DNA from: Sandaracinaceae bacterium
GTDB taxonomy: Bacteria > Myxococcota_A > Polyangia > Polyangiales > Sandaracinaceae
Length of the DNA stretch: 64,000 nucleotides
Reading direction: 5' to 3'
NCBI GenBank assembly: GCA_020633195.1
Contig: JACKEC010000014.1
Location: 496,001 to 560,000 of the forward strand
Of this stretch, positions 15,832-22,986 are shown one piece after another (within the stretch, counting starts at the first letter, position 1; every line of letters begins with the position of its first letter). The notes under the pieces are model-generated. The model ran no database searches, was not told where the DNA came from, and worked only from the letters and a program-made list of their open reading frames with translations. The translations under genes were made by a program, and so were the position numbers.

Positions 15832-17004
15832 CGCGCCGGGGAGCGCGAAGGCGAAGAGCGTCCCGCCGTTGCCGAGCACGAAGCCGCGCCCGTCCGCCAC
15901 CGCGGGCGGCGCGGTGAAGCCGTGCTGCGACTCGAACCGGCCGAGCTCGCGGCCGCTGCCGAGGTCGAGCGTGATGAAGCCGCCCTGGCTCTCGCCGAAC
16001 AGGACGAGGTCGCCCGCGACGACGGGCCGCCCCGGCGCGCCTTGGGGGAGGCGGTGGCGCCAGAGGATCTCGCGATCCTCCCGGTCGATGCACACCATGC
16101 CGAGGTCCCCGGACGACAGGAGGAGCAGGCGGCTGGTCGCGCGGGTGATCGCGGTGACCCCGGTCAGCTCCTCGTCGCGCCACAGGACGCTCCCGCTCTC
16201 GAGCTCGAGGGCGTAGACGCCGCCCGCGAACGAGGCGATGTAGACGACGCCGTCGAGCACGAGCGGGGTCGTGTCGACGTCCGCGAAGCGCGGCGGCCCG
16301 TCAGGCCCGGGCTCGAGCTCGAGCGAGGTGTCGCGCTCCCACTGGAGCGCGCCGTCCGCGGGGTCGAGGGAGACGACGACGCCCGCCGTGAAGCCCGCGA
16401 GGAGGTGCCCGTCGACGAGGGTCAGGCCGGCGTGCTCGCTGACGTAGAACCCCTCGGGGGCCTCGCGGCGGTAGCGCCACAGCGCCTCCCCGTCCTCGCG
16501 ATCGAGGGCGACGACGATGTCGTTGTCCGTGACGACGTAGAGGACCTCGTCGGTGAGGATCGGGGCCTGGCTGACCGCGCCGCCGACCTCGACCCGCCAG
16601 GCCACGACGCCGGTCGACGCCGTGAGGCGATGGACGACGCCGTCCTCGGTGGGCACGAACAGCTCGTCGCGGGCCGGGTCGATCGCGGGCTCCGCGGCGA
16701 TGCCGCCGCCCGCCTCGTAGCTGTACACCTGCCCGCCGGTGGCGGTCATGGCGTGGAGCTGGCCCGCGCTCGAGCCCACGTAGATGCGATCGTTGGACGG
16801 GTCGAGCGCGGCGCTCGCCCGCTCGACCGGCACGAAGGCCTCGGTCGTCTCACCCGCGATCCGGTGCCGCCAGCGGAGGTGGATGGTGCGGGTGCTCGGG
16901 TCGCGGTCGACTCCGCGGCCGTCGATCCAGCCGAAGTCGGTGCCCGAGATCTGTCCGCACCCCGCCGCGAGCAGGGCGACCGCCGCGAGCGACGCCCGGG
17001 TCAC
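15826..17004 (-). CDS. bamB: BamB-like outer-membrane assembly lipoprotein (PQQ-type beta-propeller)
   Basis: A 392-residue lipoprotein (lipobox LLAAGC, Cys16) made of PQQ/WD-like beta-propeller blades. Repeating blade cores are visible: DPSNDRIYVGSSAGQLHAM, DPARDELFVPTEDGVVHRL, TDEVLYVVTDNDIVVALDR, LDGVVYIASFAGGVYALEL and others ending in GTLFAFAL. This matches BamB, the accessory lipoprotein of the BAM complex that helps insert outer-membrane proteins from the periplasmic side. Its GTG start overlaps the stop of the upstream YfgM-like gene (GTGA), the same pairing as yfgM-bamB in Proteobacteria, which strengthens the call. The stop lies inside the large palindrome. Confidence 0.82.
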   Translation of the reverse strand: MTRASLAAVALLAAGCGQISGTDFGWIDGRGVDRDPSTRTIHLRWRHRIAGETTEAFVPVERASAALDPSNDRIYVGSSAGQLHAMTATGGQVYSYEAGGGIAAEPAIDPARDELFVPTEDGVVHRLTASTGVVAWRVEVGGAVSQAPILTDEVLYVVTDNDIVVALDREDGEALWRYRREAPEGFYVSEHAGLTLVDGHLLAGFTAGVVVSLDPADGALQWERDTSLELEPGPDGPPRFADVDTTPLVLDGVVYIASFAGGVYALELESGSVLWRDEELTGVTAITRATSRLLLLSSGDLGMVCIDREDREILWRHRLPQGAPGRPVVAGDLVLFGESQGGFITLDLGSGRELGRFESQHGFTAPPAVADGRGFVLGNGGTLFAFALPGAH

Positions 17005-18323
17005 TCGCCCTCGCCGCCCTCGCCACCCGCGCCGCCGCCTTCGGCCTGCTGCTGCTGGAAGCGGCGGATCATCTCCTGCAGCTGCTCCGGCGAGATCTGC
17101 GAGTCACCGCCCGCGCCACCGCCGAGCGGGTTGCCGCCGAGCCCACCGCCGAGCGTCGGCCGCGCCGGCACCGCCGACGGGTCGAGCTCACGGAGCCGGA
17201 CCTCGGCCTGCGCCAGGACGTAGGAGAAGTCCTGCTCGGTCTCGTCGTTCTCCGCGTCGCGCAGCGACTCGACGAGCGCGCTCAGGGCCTCGGTCGCCTC
17301 TTCGGTCTGGTCGCGCGCGATGTACATGCGGGCGATGTGGTACTTCGCGACCGGATCGAAGGCGCCGTCGTCGATGCGGGACAGCTCCTCGTAGGTCTCG
17401 ATCGCGTGGTCCCAGTCCTCGTCGGCCTCGAAGGTGAAGCCCTTGCCCTCGAGCGCCCGCCACAGGACGGCGGAGTCCGAGCCGCCGGCCGCGATGGCCG
17501 CCTCGAAGGCGGCGCGCGCGTCGGTCGCGCGGTCGAGCGCGAGCAACATGTCGCCGCGTCCGAGGTGCGCCCACGCCGCCGCGTCGCTGCTGCCGTGGTC
17601 GCGGAGGACGGCGTCGTAGGCGGTGAGCGCGGCCTCTGCGCGAGCCTCGACCGACGTGTAGCTCGGCGGGTCGTCCTCGTCGGGGACCTCGTCCTCGCCG
17701 CGGATGCGAGCGTTCGAGATCTCGACGGCGGCGGCGAGCGCGGTGCCCGCGGCGGTGGTCTGGGCCTTCTGGTACTCGTACCAGCCGATGCCGCCCGCGA
17801 GGACGAGCACGACCACGGCCACGATCGCGTAGACCGTGGGCTTGTTGTTCGCGGCCCAGTCGCCGAACGTGGCGGCCTGCTGAGCCATCTTGGTGTCGCT
17901 CAGCGCGTCGAGCGGGGCCTTCTCGTCCTTGAGCTCCTTGCCGCGCTTCGCCGCCTTGCGGGCAGCCTTGGCGGCGCGAGCCGCGGCGAGGCGAGCGGCG
18001 GCGCTCTTCTGCTTGAGCTCCTTCTTGGCGCCCTTCCCCTTGGGACGCGCCGCCCGGGCCCGCTTCGCCGGCTTCTCGTCCTCGTCGTCCGAGTCGTCGT
18101 CGTCCGAGTCGTCGTCGTCCGAGTCGCCCTCGTCCGAGTCGCTGTCGTCGTCGGAGTCGCCCGCGTCGCTGTCGTCGTCGGAGTCGCTCTCGTCCGAGTC
18201 GCTCTCGTCCGAGTCGTCCTCGTCGGAGTCGTCCTCGTCCCCGTCTTCGAGCTCGTCCTCGTCCTCCGCCTCGTCGGACTCGGGGAGGCTCGTCTCTTCG
18301 TCGTCTCGGTCGTCGTTGGCCAC
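17001..18323 (-). CDS. YfgM-like TPR membrane protein with long acidic N-terminus
   Basis: A 440-residue single-span protein. Residues 15-83 are an extreme Asp/Ser/Glu tract made of irregular DSDD/DSDE repeats; 84-131 are Lys/Arg/Ala-rich; the membrane span is about 164-181; and the rest is an extracytoplasmic TPR region (AAWAHLGRGDMLLALDRATDARAAFE, KYHIARMYIARDQTEEATEAL, each cited in part) followed by a Gly/Gln-rich tail. Position, topology and the GTGA overlap with bamB fit YfgM, an ancillary SecYEG-associated chaperone subunit. The acidic tract is not part of usual YfgM. GTG 18323 is chosen because GGAG precedes it by 5 nt and the promoter at 18369-18396 lies beyond it; ATG 18386 would be upstream of the -10. 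Confidence 0.72.
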   Translation of the reverse strand: MANDDRDDEETSLPESDEAEDEDELEDGDEDDSDEDDSDESDSDESDSDDDSDAGDSDDDSDSDEGDSDDDDSDDDDSDDEDEKPAKRARAARPKGKGAKKELKQKSAAARLAAARAAKAARKAAKRGKELKDEKAPLDALSDTKMAQQAATFGDWAANNKPTVYAIVAVVVLVLAGGIGWYEYQKAQTTAAGTALAAAVEISNARIRGEDEVPDEDDPPSYTSVEARAEAALTAYDAVLRDHGSSDAAAWAHLGRGDMLLALDRATDARAAFEAAIAAGGSDSAVLWRALEGKGFTFEADEDWDHAIETYEELSRIDDGAFDPVAKYHIARMYIARDQTEEATEALSALVESLRDAENDETEQDFSYVLAQAEVRLRELDPSAVPARPTLGGGLGGNPLGGGAGGDSQISPEQLQEMIRRFQQQQAEGGGAGGEGGEGE

Positions 18324-18368
18324 GGGATCTCCAGGCTCCTCGGCCGCCCCGGGCCGCGAAGGCGACGC

Positions 18369-18396
18369 ACTATAGCGATGGGCCAAGGCCAGTCAA
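18369..18396 (-). promoter_or_regulatory. strong promoter of the yfgM-bamB pair
   Basis: On the minus strand TTGACT (18396-18391), 16-nt spacer and TATAGT (18374-18369), the best housekeeping promoter match in the window. It gives a leader of about 40 nt before GTG 18323 and decides that start. Confidence 0.65.
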
Positions 18397-18432
18397 CGCA
18401 GGGGCGAATTCGTGTGTCGGCCCGCGGTCGTG

Positions 18433-18984
18433 ATGGCATACCGGGGCGTGCCTCGGCGCCTCCTCCCCGCGATCGCGTGCCTCGCGGCCCTGCTCGGATC
18501 CCCGGCCTCGGCCGCCGCGTACGACCACCAGGTGAGCCTCGACGTGAGCGCCGGCTGGGGCTGGGCCCCCGCCCTCGACGCCGCCCCGAACAACGGCCCG
18601 ATGGCCGGCCTCGCGACCACCGTGGGCATCGACGACGCTTGGGCGATCGGCTTCAACCTCGGCTGGGCGGTCCACCCGCCGTTCACCGACGCGACCGACC
18701 CGGTGTTCCACGTCGGCATCGTCGGCGTCGAGGGCCTCTACTACATCGACATCCTCGAGATCGTCCCCTTCTTCGGGCTCGGCATCGACCTGCTCCCGAC
18801 GGTGAACGGCAGCACCTGGGGCCTCGACTTCGCCGCCCACGCCCGCGTCTCGCTGGACTACCTGGTGAGCCGCGAGGTCACGATCGGGATCGACGTCCGC
18901 CCCTACATCCTCCTCACCGCCCTGAGCCTCGACCCCGTCTACATCACCTTCCAAGCCCGGGTGAGCTTCCTGTTCGACTACTGA
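18433..18984 (+). CDS. small exported beta-barrel-like protein
   Basis: A 183-residue protein with a signal peptide (basic start MAYRGVPRR, hydrophobic core, cleavage near SAAA-YDH). The mature part consists of amphipathic strands with Gly/Asp turns and ends in RVSFLFDY, the hydrophobic/aromatic C-terminal strand typical of outer-membrane barrels. It resembles the 229-residue protein at 4.0 kb in style but not in obvious sequence. ATG 18433 is preferred over GTG 18412, which lacks a better ribosome site. It is divergent from the yfgM-bamB operon, whose products assemble such barrels. No family name is assigned. Confidence 0.62.
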   Translation: MAYRGVPRRLLPAIACLAALLGSPASAAAYDHQVSLDVSAGWGWAPALDAAPNNGPMAGLATTVGIDDAWAIGFNLGWAVHPPFTDATDPVFHVGIVGVEGLYYIDILEIVPFFGLGIDLLPTVNGSTWGLDFAAHARVSLDYLVSREVTIGIDVRPYILLTALSLDPVYITFQARVSFLFDY

Positions 18985-19010
18985 GTCCGACGACGCGAAG
19001 CGTCGGAGGA

Positions 19011-19069
19011 TCTCAGTGGGGAGCGCGAGGGGCTTGCCCCTCGCCGGAGAGAGATCGCCGGAGGCGATT
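19011..19069 (-). repeat. 59-nt dispersed repeat, copy B (inverted)
   Basis: Reverse-complement match of copy A at 15716-15774 with about one difference over 59 nt; a looser match continues to about 19079 (CTCAAGGTC). It lies 26 nt after the stop of the beta-barrel gene. Confidence 0.85.
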
Positions 19070-19463
19070 GATCGACCTTGAGCCCGGTCGAACATCCTCC
19101 ACCCGCCCCCACCCCACCGTTGGAGTCGCATGGAGGTCGTGGTCCGCGCGAAGCGCGGCCCGACCGACCGGCGCGCTCCGCGCGCCGACGGCGCGAAGCG
19201 CCGCCCCTCCGTCGTAGGCGCGAAGCGCCGGAGACGGAGGCCGAGGGGGTGAGACGGTGCCGAAGGCGCCGGCGAGGGGGACCGGGGTCCCCCTGGGGGA
19301 CAGAAGTCCCACGGCCGCGCACGTGGCCAGCGTCCTCTCCGTCCCACGGCGCCGGGGGCGAAGCCCCCGCTCGCGCGCGCAGCGCGCGAGAGAACAACAG
19401 CTCGCGGAGTCCCCGTCCTCATCCCTGACCACGCGAGCGTTCGAAGTGGGGCCAGAACGCAGA

Positions 19464-19494
19464 AACGCCCGGGCGACGAGTCGTCCCGGGCGTT
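19464..19494 (-). terminator. intrinsic terminator of the nine-repeat lipoprotein gene
   Basis: AACGCCCGGG (19464-19473) pairs with CCCGGGCGTT (19485-19494), with an inner GACGA/TCGTC pairing. On the minus strand the stem is followed by TTTCTGCGTT, a short U-rich tail. Confidence 0.65.
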
Positions 19495-19518
19495 CCCGAT
19501 GAGCCGTGGCTCGGCGCG

Positions 19519-20739
19519 CTACGGGGTCGCGGACGCGTTGAAGCAGGCGAGGTTCATCATGCAGGAGTTGTCGCGGCAGTCGGCGAAGCCGTTGCCGTTG
19601 TTGTCCATGCCGTCGCTGCACTCGGCGAAGTTGCGCTCGGTCATCATGCACACGGTGACGAAGGGGTTCTGCGAGCAGCTGAAGTCCATGCAGTCGACGA
19701 AGCCGTTGGGGGGCGTGTCGTTGTCCATCATGTCGCTGCACGTGGCGTTGGTGTTCTCGCCCGGGCAGATCGTGACGTCGGGGTTCTGCTTGCAGGAGAA
19801 GTCCGCGCAGTCGGCGAAGGTGTCGCCGTCGTCGTCGGTGCTGTTCATGCACTCGGCGTTGGCCATCGCCTGGTAGTCCGCCGCGGCGACGCCGGTCGGG
19901 GTGGTGCCCATGCAGGTCACGAGGCCCTCGCCGTCGCAGCCCGGGTCGTCGCAGTCGGCCAGGCCGTCCATGTCGTCGTCCATGCCGTTCGCGCAGAGGG
20001 CGTTGGTGTTCTCGCGGGGCGGCTCGACGCAGCCGGGGTGGTTCCACATGCAGGAGAACTCGCCGCAGTCGAAGCGGCTGTCGCCGTCGTCGTCGGTGCC
20101 GTTGGTGCAACGCGTGGTGACCATCGCGACCCACATCGCCTCGGCGACGCCCGTCGCGGTCGTGCCGTCGCACACGACGATCGCCTCGTCCTGGCAGTCG
20201 GTGTCCATGCAGTCCATGGCGCCGTCGCCGTCGTTGTCCATGCCGTCGGAGCAGTTGGCGTTGGTCGCCTCACCGCCGCACACGACGCGCATCTGGCAGT
20301 CGATGTCGTCGCAGTCGAGGAAGCCGTCGCCGTCGTTGTCCTCGCCGTCGATGCAGGTGCGGTTGCTGTTCTCGGTGCCGCAGAACGCCGAGCAGGCGAA
20401 GTCGCGGCAGTCGAAGAACATGTTGCCGTCGTTGTCGCAGCCGTCGCTGCAGGCCTCCGCCGTGTTCTCGGGGCCGGTCGCGCAGGTGCCCGCGTCGTTC
20501 ATCCCGCAGAAGCTCTCCGCAGGGCAGGTCACGACGCCGCAGCAGCCGCGGTCACCGCAGTCGGTGAAGCCGTTGCCGTCGTTGTCCATCATGTCCGAGC
20601 ACAGCGCCGCGGTGTTCTCGGCTCCGCCGCCGCCGCCGTCGCCGGGCGGGGGCGTCCCCGCGTCGTCGCCGTCGCGGTCACGACAGCCGGATGCGAGCAG
20701 GACCAGGGCGCTGATGAGCAGGACGGAACGAATACGCAT
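19519..20739 (-). CDS. lipoprotein with nine Cys/Asp repeats (DNDGDG-type)
   Basis: A 406-residue lipoprotein (lipobox LASGC, Cys19) whose mature part is nine copies of a roughly 20-residue unit, CxxGxDNDGDGxxDCxDxxC, with linkers of 10-30 residues. Clear units include CIDGEDNDGDGFLDCDDIDC and CSDGMDNDGDGAMDCMDTDC. The Asp/Asn/Gly core looks like a calcium-binding loop and the four Cys would form two disulfides, as in thrombospondin type-3-like and MopE-type repeats. It is probably a surface-exposed, calcium-stabilised protein, perhaps an adhesin or stalk. Similar repeats are common in Myxococcota. A good ribosome site (GAGGAGA) precedes the ATG. It is monocistronic, with its own promoter and terminator. 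Confidence 0.78.
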   Translation of the reverse strand: MRIRSVLLISALVLLASGCRDRDGDDAGTPPPGDGGGGGAENTAALCSDMMDNDGNGFTDCGDRGCCGVVTCPAESFCGMNDAGTCATGPENTAEACSDGCDNDGNMFFDCRDFACSAFCGTENSNRTCIDGEDNDGDGFLDCDDIDCQMRVVCGGEATNANCSDGMDNDGDGAMDCMDTDCQDEAIVVCDGTTATGVAEAMWVAMVTTRCTNGTDDDGDSRFDCGEFSCMWNHPGCVEPPRENTNALCANGMDDDMDGLADCDDPGCDGEGLVTCMGTTPTGVAAADYQAMANAECMNSTDDDGDTFADCADFSCKQNPDVTICPGENTNATCSDMMDNDTPPNGFVDCMDFSCSQNPFVTVCMMTERNFAECSDGMDNNGNGFADCRDNSCMMNLACFNASATP

Positions 20740-20765
20740 GGAAAGCTTCTCCTCGGTGACCCATC

Positions 20766-20795
20766 CGCATAGCCCGAGTGCGAATGGCCGCGCAA
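20766..20795 (-). promoter_or_regulatory. candidate promoter of the nine-repeat lipoprotein
   Basis: On the minus strand TTGCGC (20795-20790), 18-nt spacer, TATGCG (20771-20766). The leader of about 20 nt contains the ribosome site before ATG 20739. Confidence 0.4.
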
Positions 20796-20820
20796 GGCGG
20801 CGATGGGTCTAGTCACTGGG

Positions 20821-21180
20821 TCATGGCGATACCGTGACCAAGGGCCTCAGCCTCTCGACGGTGCGCGGCCCGATCCCGCGGACCCGGGTGAGCGCGTCGA
20901 CGGAGTCGAAGCGGCCTCCGCGGTCGCGCTCCGCGATGATGCGCTCGGCGAGCCGGGGGCCGATCCGGGGCAGGAGCTGCAGGTCCTCCGCGCCCGCGGC
21001 GTTCACGTCGATCGGCTCCTCGGCGAGGAGGCGCCGCCGCTCTGGCGTCCGGGGCACCGCCACTGGCGGCTCGGGCACGGGCGGCGGCGGCTCCTCCGCG
21101 GGGCGGGCGAGCGTCGCGATCGCGAGGGCGGCCAACAGGGCGCCGAGGGCGGCGAGGGGGGCGCTGGGTCGAGGGGCCAT
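20821..21180 (-). CDS. ComEA-like helix-hairpin-helix protein
   Basis: A 119-residue protein with an N-terminal membrane anchor (about residues 8-25), a Pro-rich spacer and a C-terminal double helix-hairpin-helix domain: IDVNAAGAEDLQLLPRIGPRLAERI, then ALTRVRGIGPRTVERL (both cited in part). The IDVNxA start is diagnostic of the ComEA DNA-binding domain. ComEA proteins bind incoming double-stranded DNA at the cell surface or in the periplasm during transformation; small anchored versions also occur in species not known to be competent. It lies just downstream of aspartate kinase on the same strand, 33 nt away, which is probably a chance pairing rather than a functional one. Confidence 0.82.
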   Translation of the reverse strand: MAPRPSAPLAALGALLAALAIATLARPAEEPPPPVPEPPVAVPRTPERRRLLAEEPIDVNAAGAEDLQLLPRIGPRLAERIIAERDRGGRFDSVDALTRVRGIGPRTVERLRPLVTVSP

Positions 21181-21213
21181 GCCCCCTCATCGGGCGAGCT
21201 CGAGCGGCGTTGC

Positions 21214-22440
21214 TCAGGCGGGATCGGCGAGCCCGAAGCCCTCGTGGAGCGCGCGGACCGCCTCCGCACCGTGGGCCTCCGAGATCAAGCACGACACCTT
21301 GATCTCGCTCGTGCTGATGGCCTCGATGTTGATCCCCGCGACCGCGAGGAGGCGGAACATCTTCGCCGCGACGCCCGCGTGGGAGCGCATCCCGAGCCCG
21401 ACGATGGAGACCTTCGCGGGGCTCGCGTCGACGATGACGTCGCCGCGCTTCTGCTCGCCGAGGGCCTTCTCGGCGATGGGGCGGGCCGTCTCCGCGTCGC
21501 CGCGGGAGACCGTGAACGTGAGGTCGGTCCGACCGTCGGCGGACACGTTCTGGATGATCATGTCGACCACGACGTGGGCGTCGGCGAGCGCCTCGAACAG
21601 CGTCGCCGCGAGCCCGGGCTCGTCGGCCACGCCGCGCAGGGTGACCTTGGCCACGTCCCTGTCGAGCGCCACGCCCGCCACCACGATCGCCTCGAGCGAC
21701 TCGTCTTCCTTCGTCACCAGCGTGCCCTCCGCGTCCGTGAAGCTGGACCGCACGTGCACCTTCACGCCGTGCTTCATCGCCATCTCGACCGATCGGATCT
21801 GGAGCACCTTCGCGCCGAGCGAGGCGAGCTCCAGCATCTCCTCGTAGCTGATCTTGGGGACCTTCCGCGCGCTCGGGCAGATCCGCGGGTCGGTCGTGAA
21901 GACCCCCTCGACGTCCGTGTAGATCTCGCAGAGATCCGCCGCGAGGGCCGCCGCGAGGGCCACCGCCGTCGTGTCGGAGCCGCCGCGCCCGAGCGTCGTG
22001 ATGTTGCCGTGCTCGTCGATGCCCTGGAAGCCCGCGACCACCGCGACCTGGCCCGCGTCGAGGACCTCGCGCAGCGGCTCGTCGTCGATGGTCCGGATGC
22101 GCGCCTTCGTGTGCGCGGCGTCCGTCCGCAGCCGGATCTGGTGGCCGAGCAGCGAACGGGCGGGCACCCCGCGGACGCCGAGCGCGATCGCGAGGAGCGC
22201 CGACGCGACCTGCTCCCCGGTCGCGACGAGGGCGTCCATCTCGCGCGGCGCGGGCTCGCCCTGCCCCGCCACGTCGCGGCCCAGCGCGAGGAGGCGGTTG
22301 GTCTCGCCGGACATCGCGCTCACGACGACCACCACGTCGTCGCCTCGCTCCCGGAAGCGCGCCACGCGCGCCGCCACGTTCGCGATTCGCTCGACCGACC
22401 CGACGGATGTCCCGCCGAACTTCTGAACGATCAGGGCCAC
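21214..22440 (-). CDS. lysC: aspartate kinase
   Basis: A 408-residue aspartokinase (EC 2.7.2.4) that phosphorylates L-aspartate, the first step to lysine, threonine, methionine and diaminopimelate. The N-terminal kinase domain starts with VQKFGGTSVG (binding ATP and aspartate), and continues through VVSAMSGETNRLL, GGSDTTAVALAAAL and YTDVEGVFTTDPRI. The C-terminal third carries two ACT domains (VTLRGVADEPGLAATLFEAL and VSIVGLGMRSHAGVAAKMF), the site of allosteric feedback by lysine and/or threonine. Length is normal for the monofunctional class. The start is GTG 22440. A promoter sits within the end of the upstream gene. Homoserine kinase of the same pathway is at 41-42 kb. Confidence 0.95.
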   Translation of the reverse strand: MALIVQKFGGTSVGSVERIANVAARVARFRERGDDVVVVVSAMSGETNRLLALGRDVAGQGEPAPREMDALVATGEQVASALLAIALGVRGVPARSLLGHQIRLRTDAAHTKARIRTIDDEPLREVLDAGQVAVVAGFQGIDEHGNITTLGRGGSDTTAVALAAALAADLCEIYTDVEGVFTTDPRICPSARKVPKISYEEMLELASLGAKVLQIRSVEMAMKHGVKVHVRSSFTDAEGTLVTKEDESLEAIVVAGVALDRDVAKVTLRGVADEPGLAATLFEALADAHVVVDMIIQNVSADGRTDLTFTVSRGDAETARPIAEKALGEQKRGDVIVDASPAKVSIVGLGMRSHAGVAAKMFRLLAVAGINIEAISTSEIKVSCLISEAHGAEAVRALHEGFGLADPA

Positions 22441-22449
22441 GGGGCGCGG

Positions 22450-22477
22450 AGCATAGACCGATCGCGGAGGGCTTCAA
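22450..22477 (-). promoter_or_regulatory. candidate aspartate kinase promoter with very short leader
   Basis: On the minus strand TTGAAG (22477-22472), 16-nt spacer, TATGCT (22455-22450). The -10 ends 9 nt before GTG 22440, which would give a leaderless or near-leaderless message. The -35 overlaps the stop of the preceding gene. Confidence 0.4.
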
Positions 22478-22938
22478 TCCTCGCTGGGAGCGTCCGTGTC
22501 CGCGGCGTCGTCGTCGTCTTCGTCGTCGTCCGCGACGGGGGGCGCTGGCGGCTCGGGGCGGCGCGTGGGCGGCGGGCGCCCGTAGTCCTCGGTGAGCTTC
22601 CGCGAGAGGCGATCGAGCAGCATGCGCTCCACGTAGCCGGGCATCGACGGGACCTGCATCGTCACGCGGACCTGCGGGGTGCCGTTGACGCCCGTGGTGC
22701 GCGCCAGCTCGAGGCTCCCGTTGTGCTCGCGCCCGGCGTCTCGATAGGAGAACAGGACGTAGCCGATCTCCGGATCGCGATCGCTGATCGGGAAGCGGAA
22801 GTCGACGGCGATCAGCCGCACGGCGGCGCGCCAGAGCTGGTCGTAGGTGTACGTGTAGTCCTCGGTGGACCGCGCGCTCGCCGAGGCAGCCGGCGCGAGC
22901 ACCGCCAAGAGGACCAGGAGCGAGAGCGAGCGACGCAT
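22474..22938 (-). CDS. hypothetical exported protein
   Basis: A 154-residue protein with a clear signal peptide (MRRSLSLLVLLAVLAPAASASA, cleavage near residue 22; cited in part for the core LLVLLAVLAP). The mature domain of about 90 residues (YDQLWRAAVRLI, GYVLFSYRDAG, VRVTMQVPSMPGYVERML) has a compact alpha/beta look reminiscent of small envelope lipoproteins that remodel outer-membrane components, but no family is certain and no lipobox is present. A Pro- then Asp/Glu-rich disordered tail ends the chain. It follows the sensor kinase gene by 48 nt on the same strand and could belong to that operon. Confidence 0.6.
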   Translation of the reverse strand: MRRSLSLLVLLAVLAPAASASARSTEDYTYTYDQLWRAAVRLIAVDFRFPISDRDPEIGYVLFSYRDAGREHNGSLELARTTGVNGTPQVRVTMQVPSMPGYVERMLLDRLSRKLTEDYGRPPPTRRPEPPAPPVADDDEDDDDAADTDAPSED

Positions 22939-22986
22939 GCCCCGAATCTACGGAGGCGCGCGCGGGGCACCAAGAAAGCGGCGGCC

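Larger units (their letters stand above)
18985..19518. other. 534-nt intergenic region packed with palindromes
   Basis: No credible gene is seen. The stretch holds copy B of the 59-nt repeat (19011-19069), at least five short hairpins with a GAA or TCC loop (GACGC-GAA-GCGTC near 18991, CCGCGC-GAA-GCGCGG at 19144-19158, GGCGCGC-TCC-GCGCGCC at 19170-19186, GGCGC-GAA-GCGCC at 19190-19202 and again at about 19218-19230), a GGGGGC-GAA-GCCCCC hairpin near 19350, and the terminator at 19464-19494. It separates two convergent genes. Confidence 0.75.

Noticed and set aside
18324..18386. ATG 18386 as start of the YfgM-like gene
   Set aside because: It lies upstream of the -10 element at 18369-18374; GTG 18323 has a proper ribosome site.
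15716..19069. The two inverted 59-nt repeats as ends of a transposon carrying three genes
   Set aside because: No transposase lies between them, the genes are ordinary housekeeping ones, and I see no target-site duplication. Convergent-end repeats explain them better.
19519..20739. The regular repeats as a CRISPR array
   Set aside because: Units are degenerate, in frame and encode Cys/Asp motifs of an intact lipoprotein.
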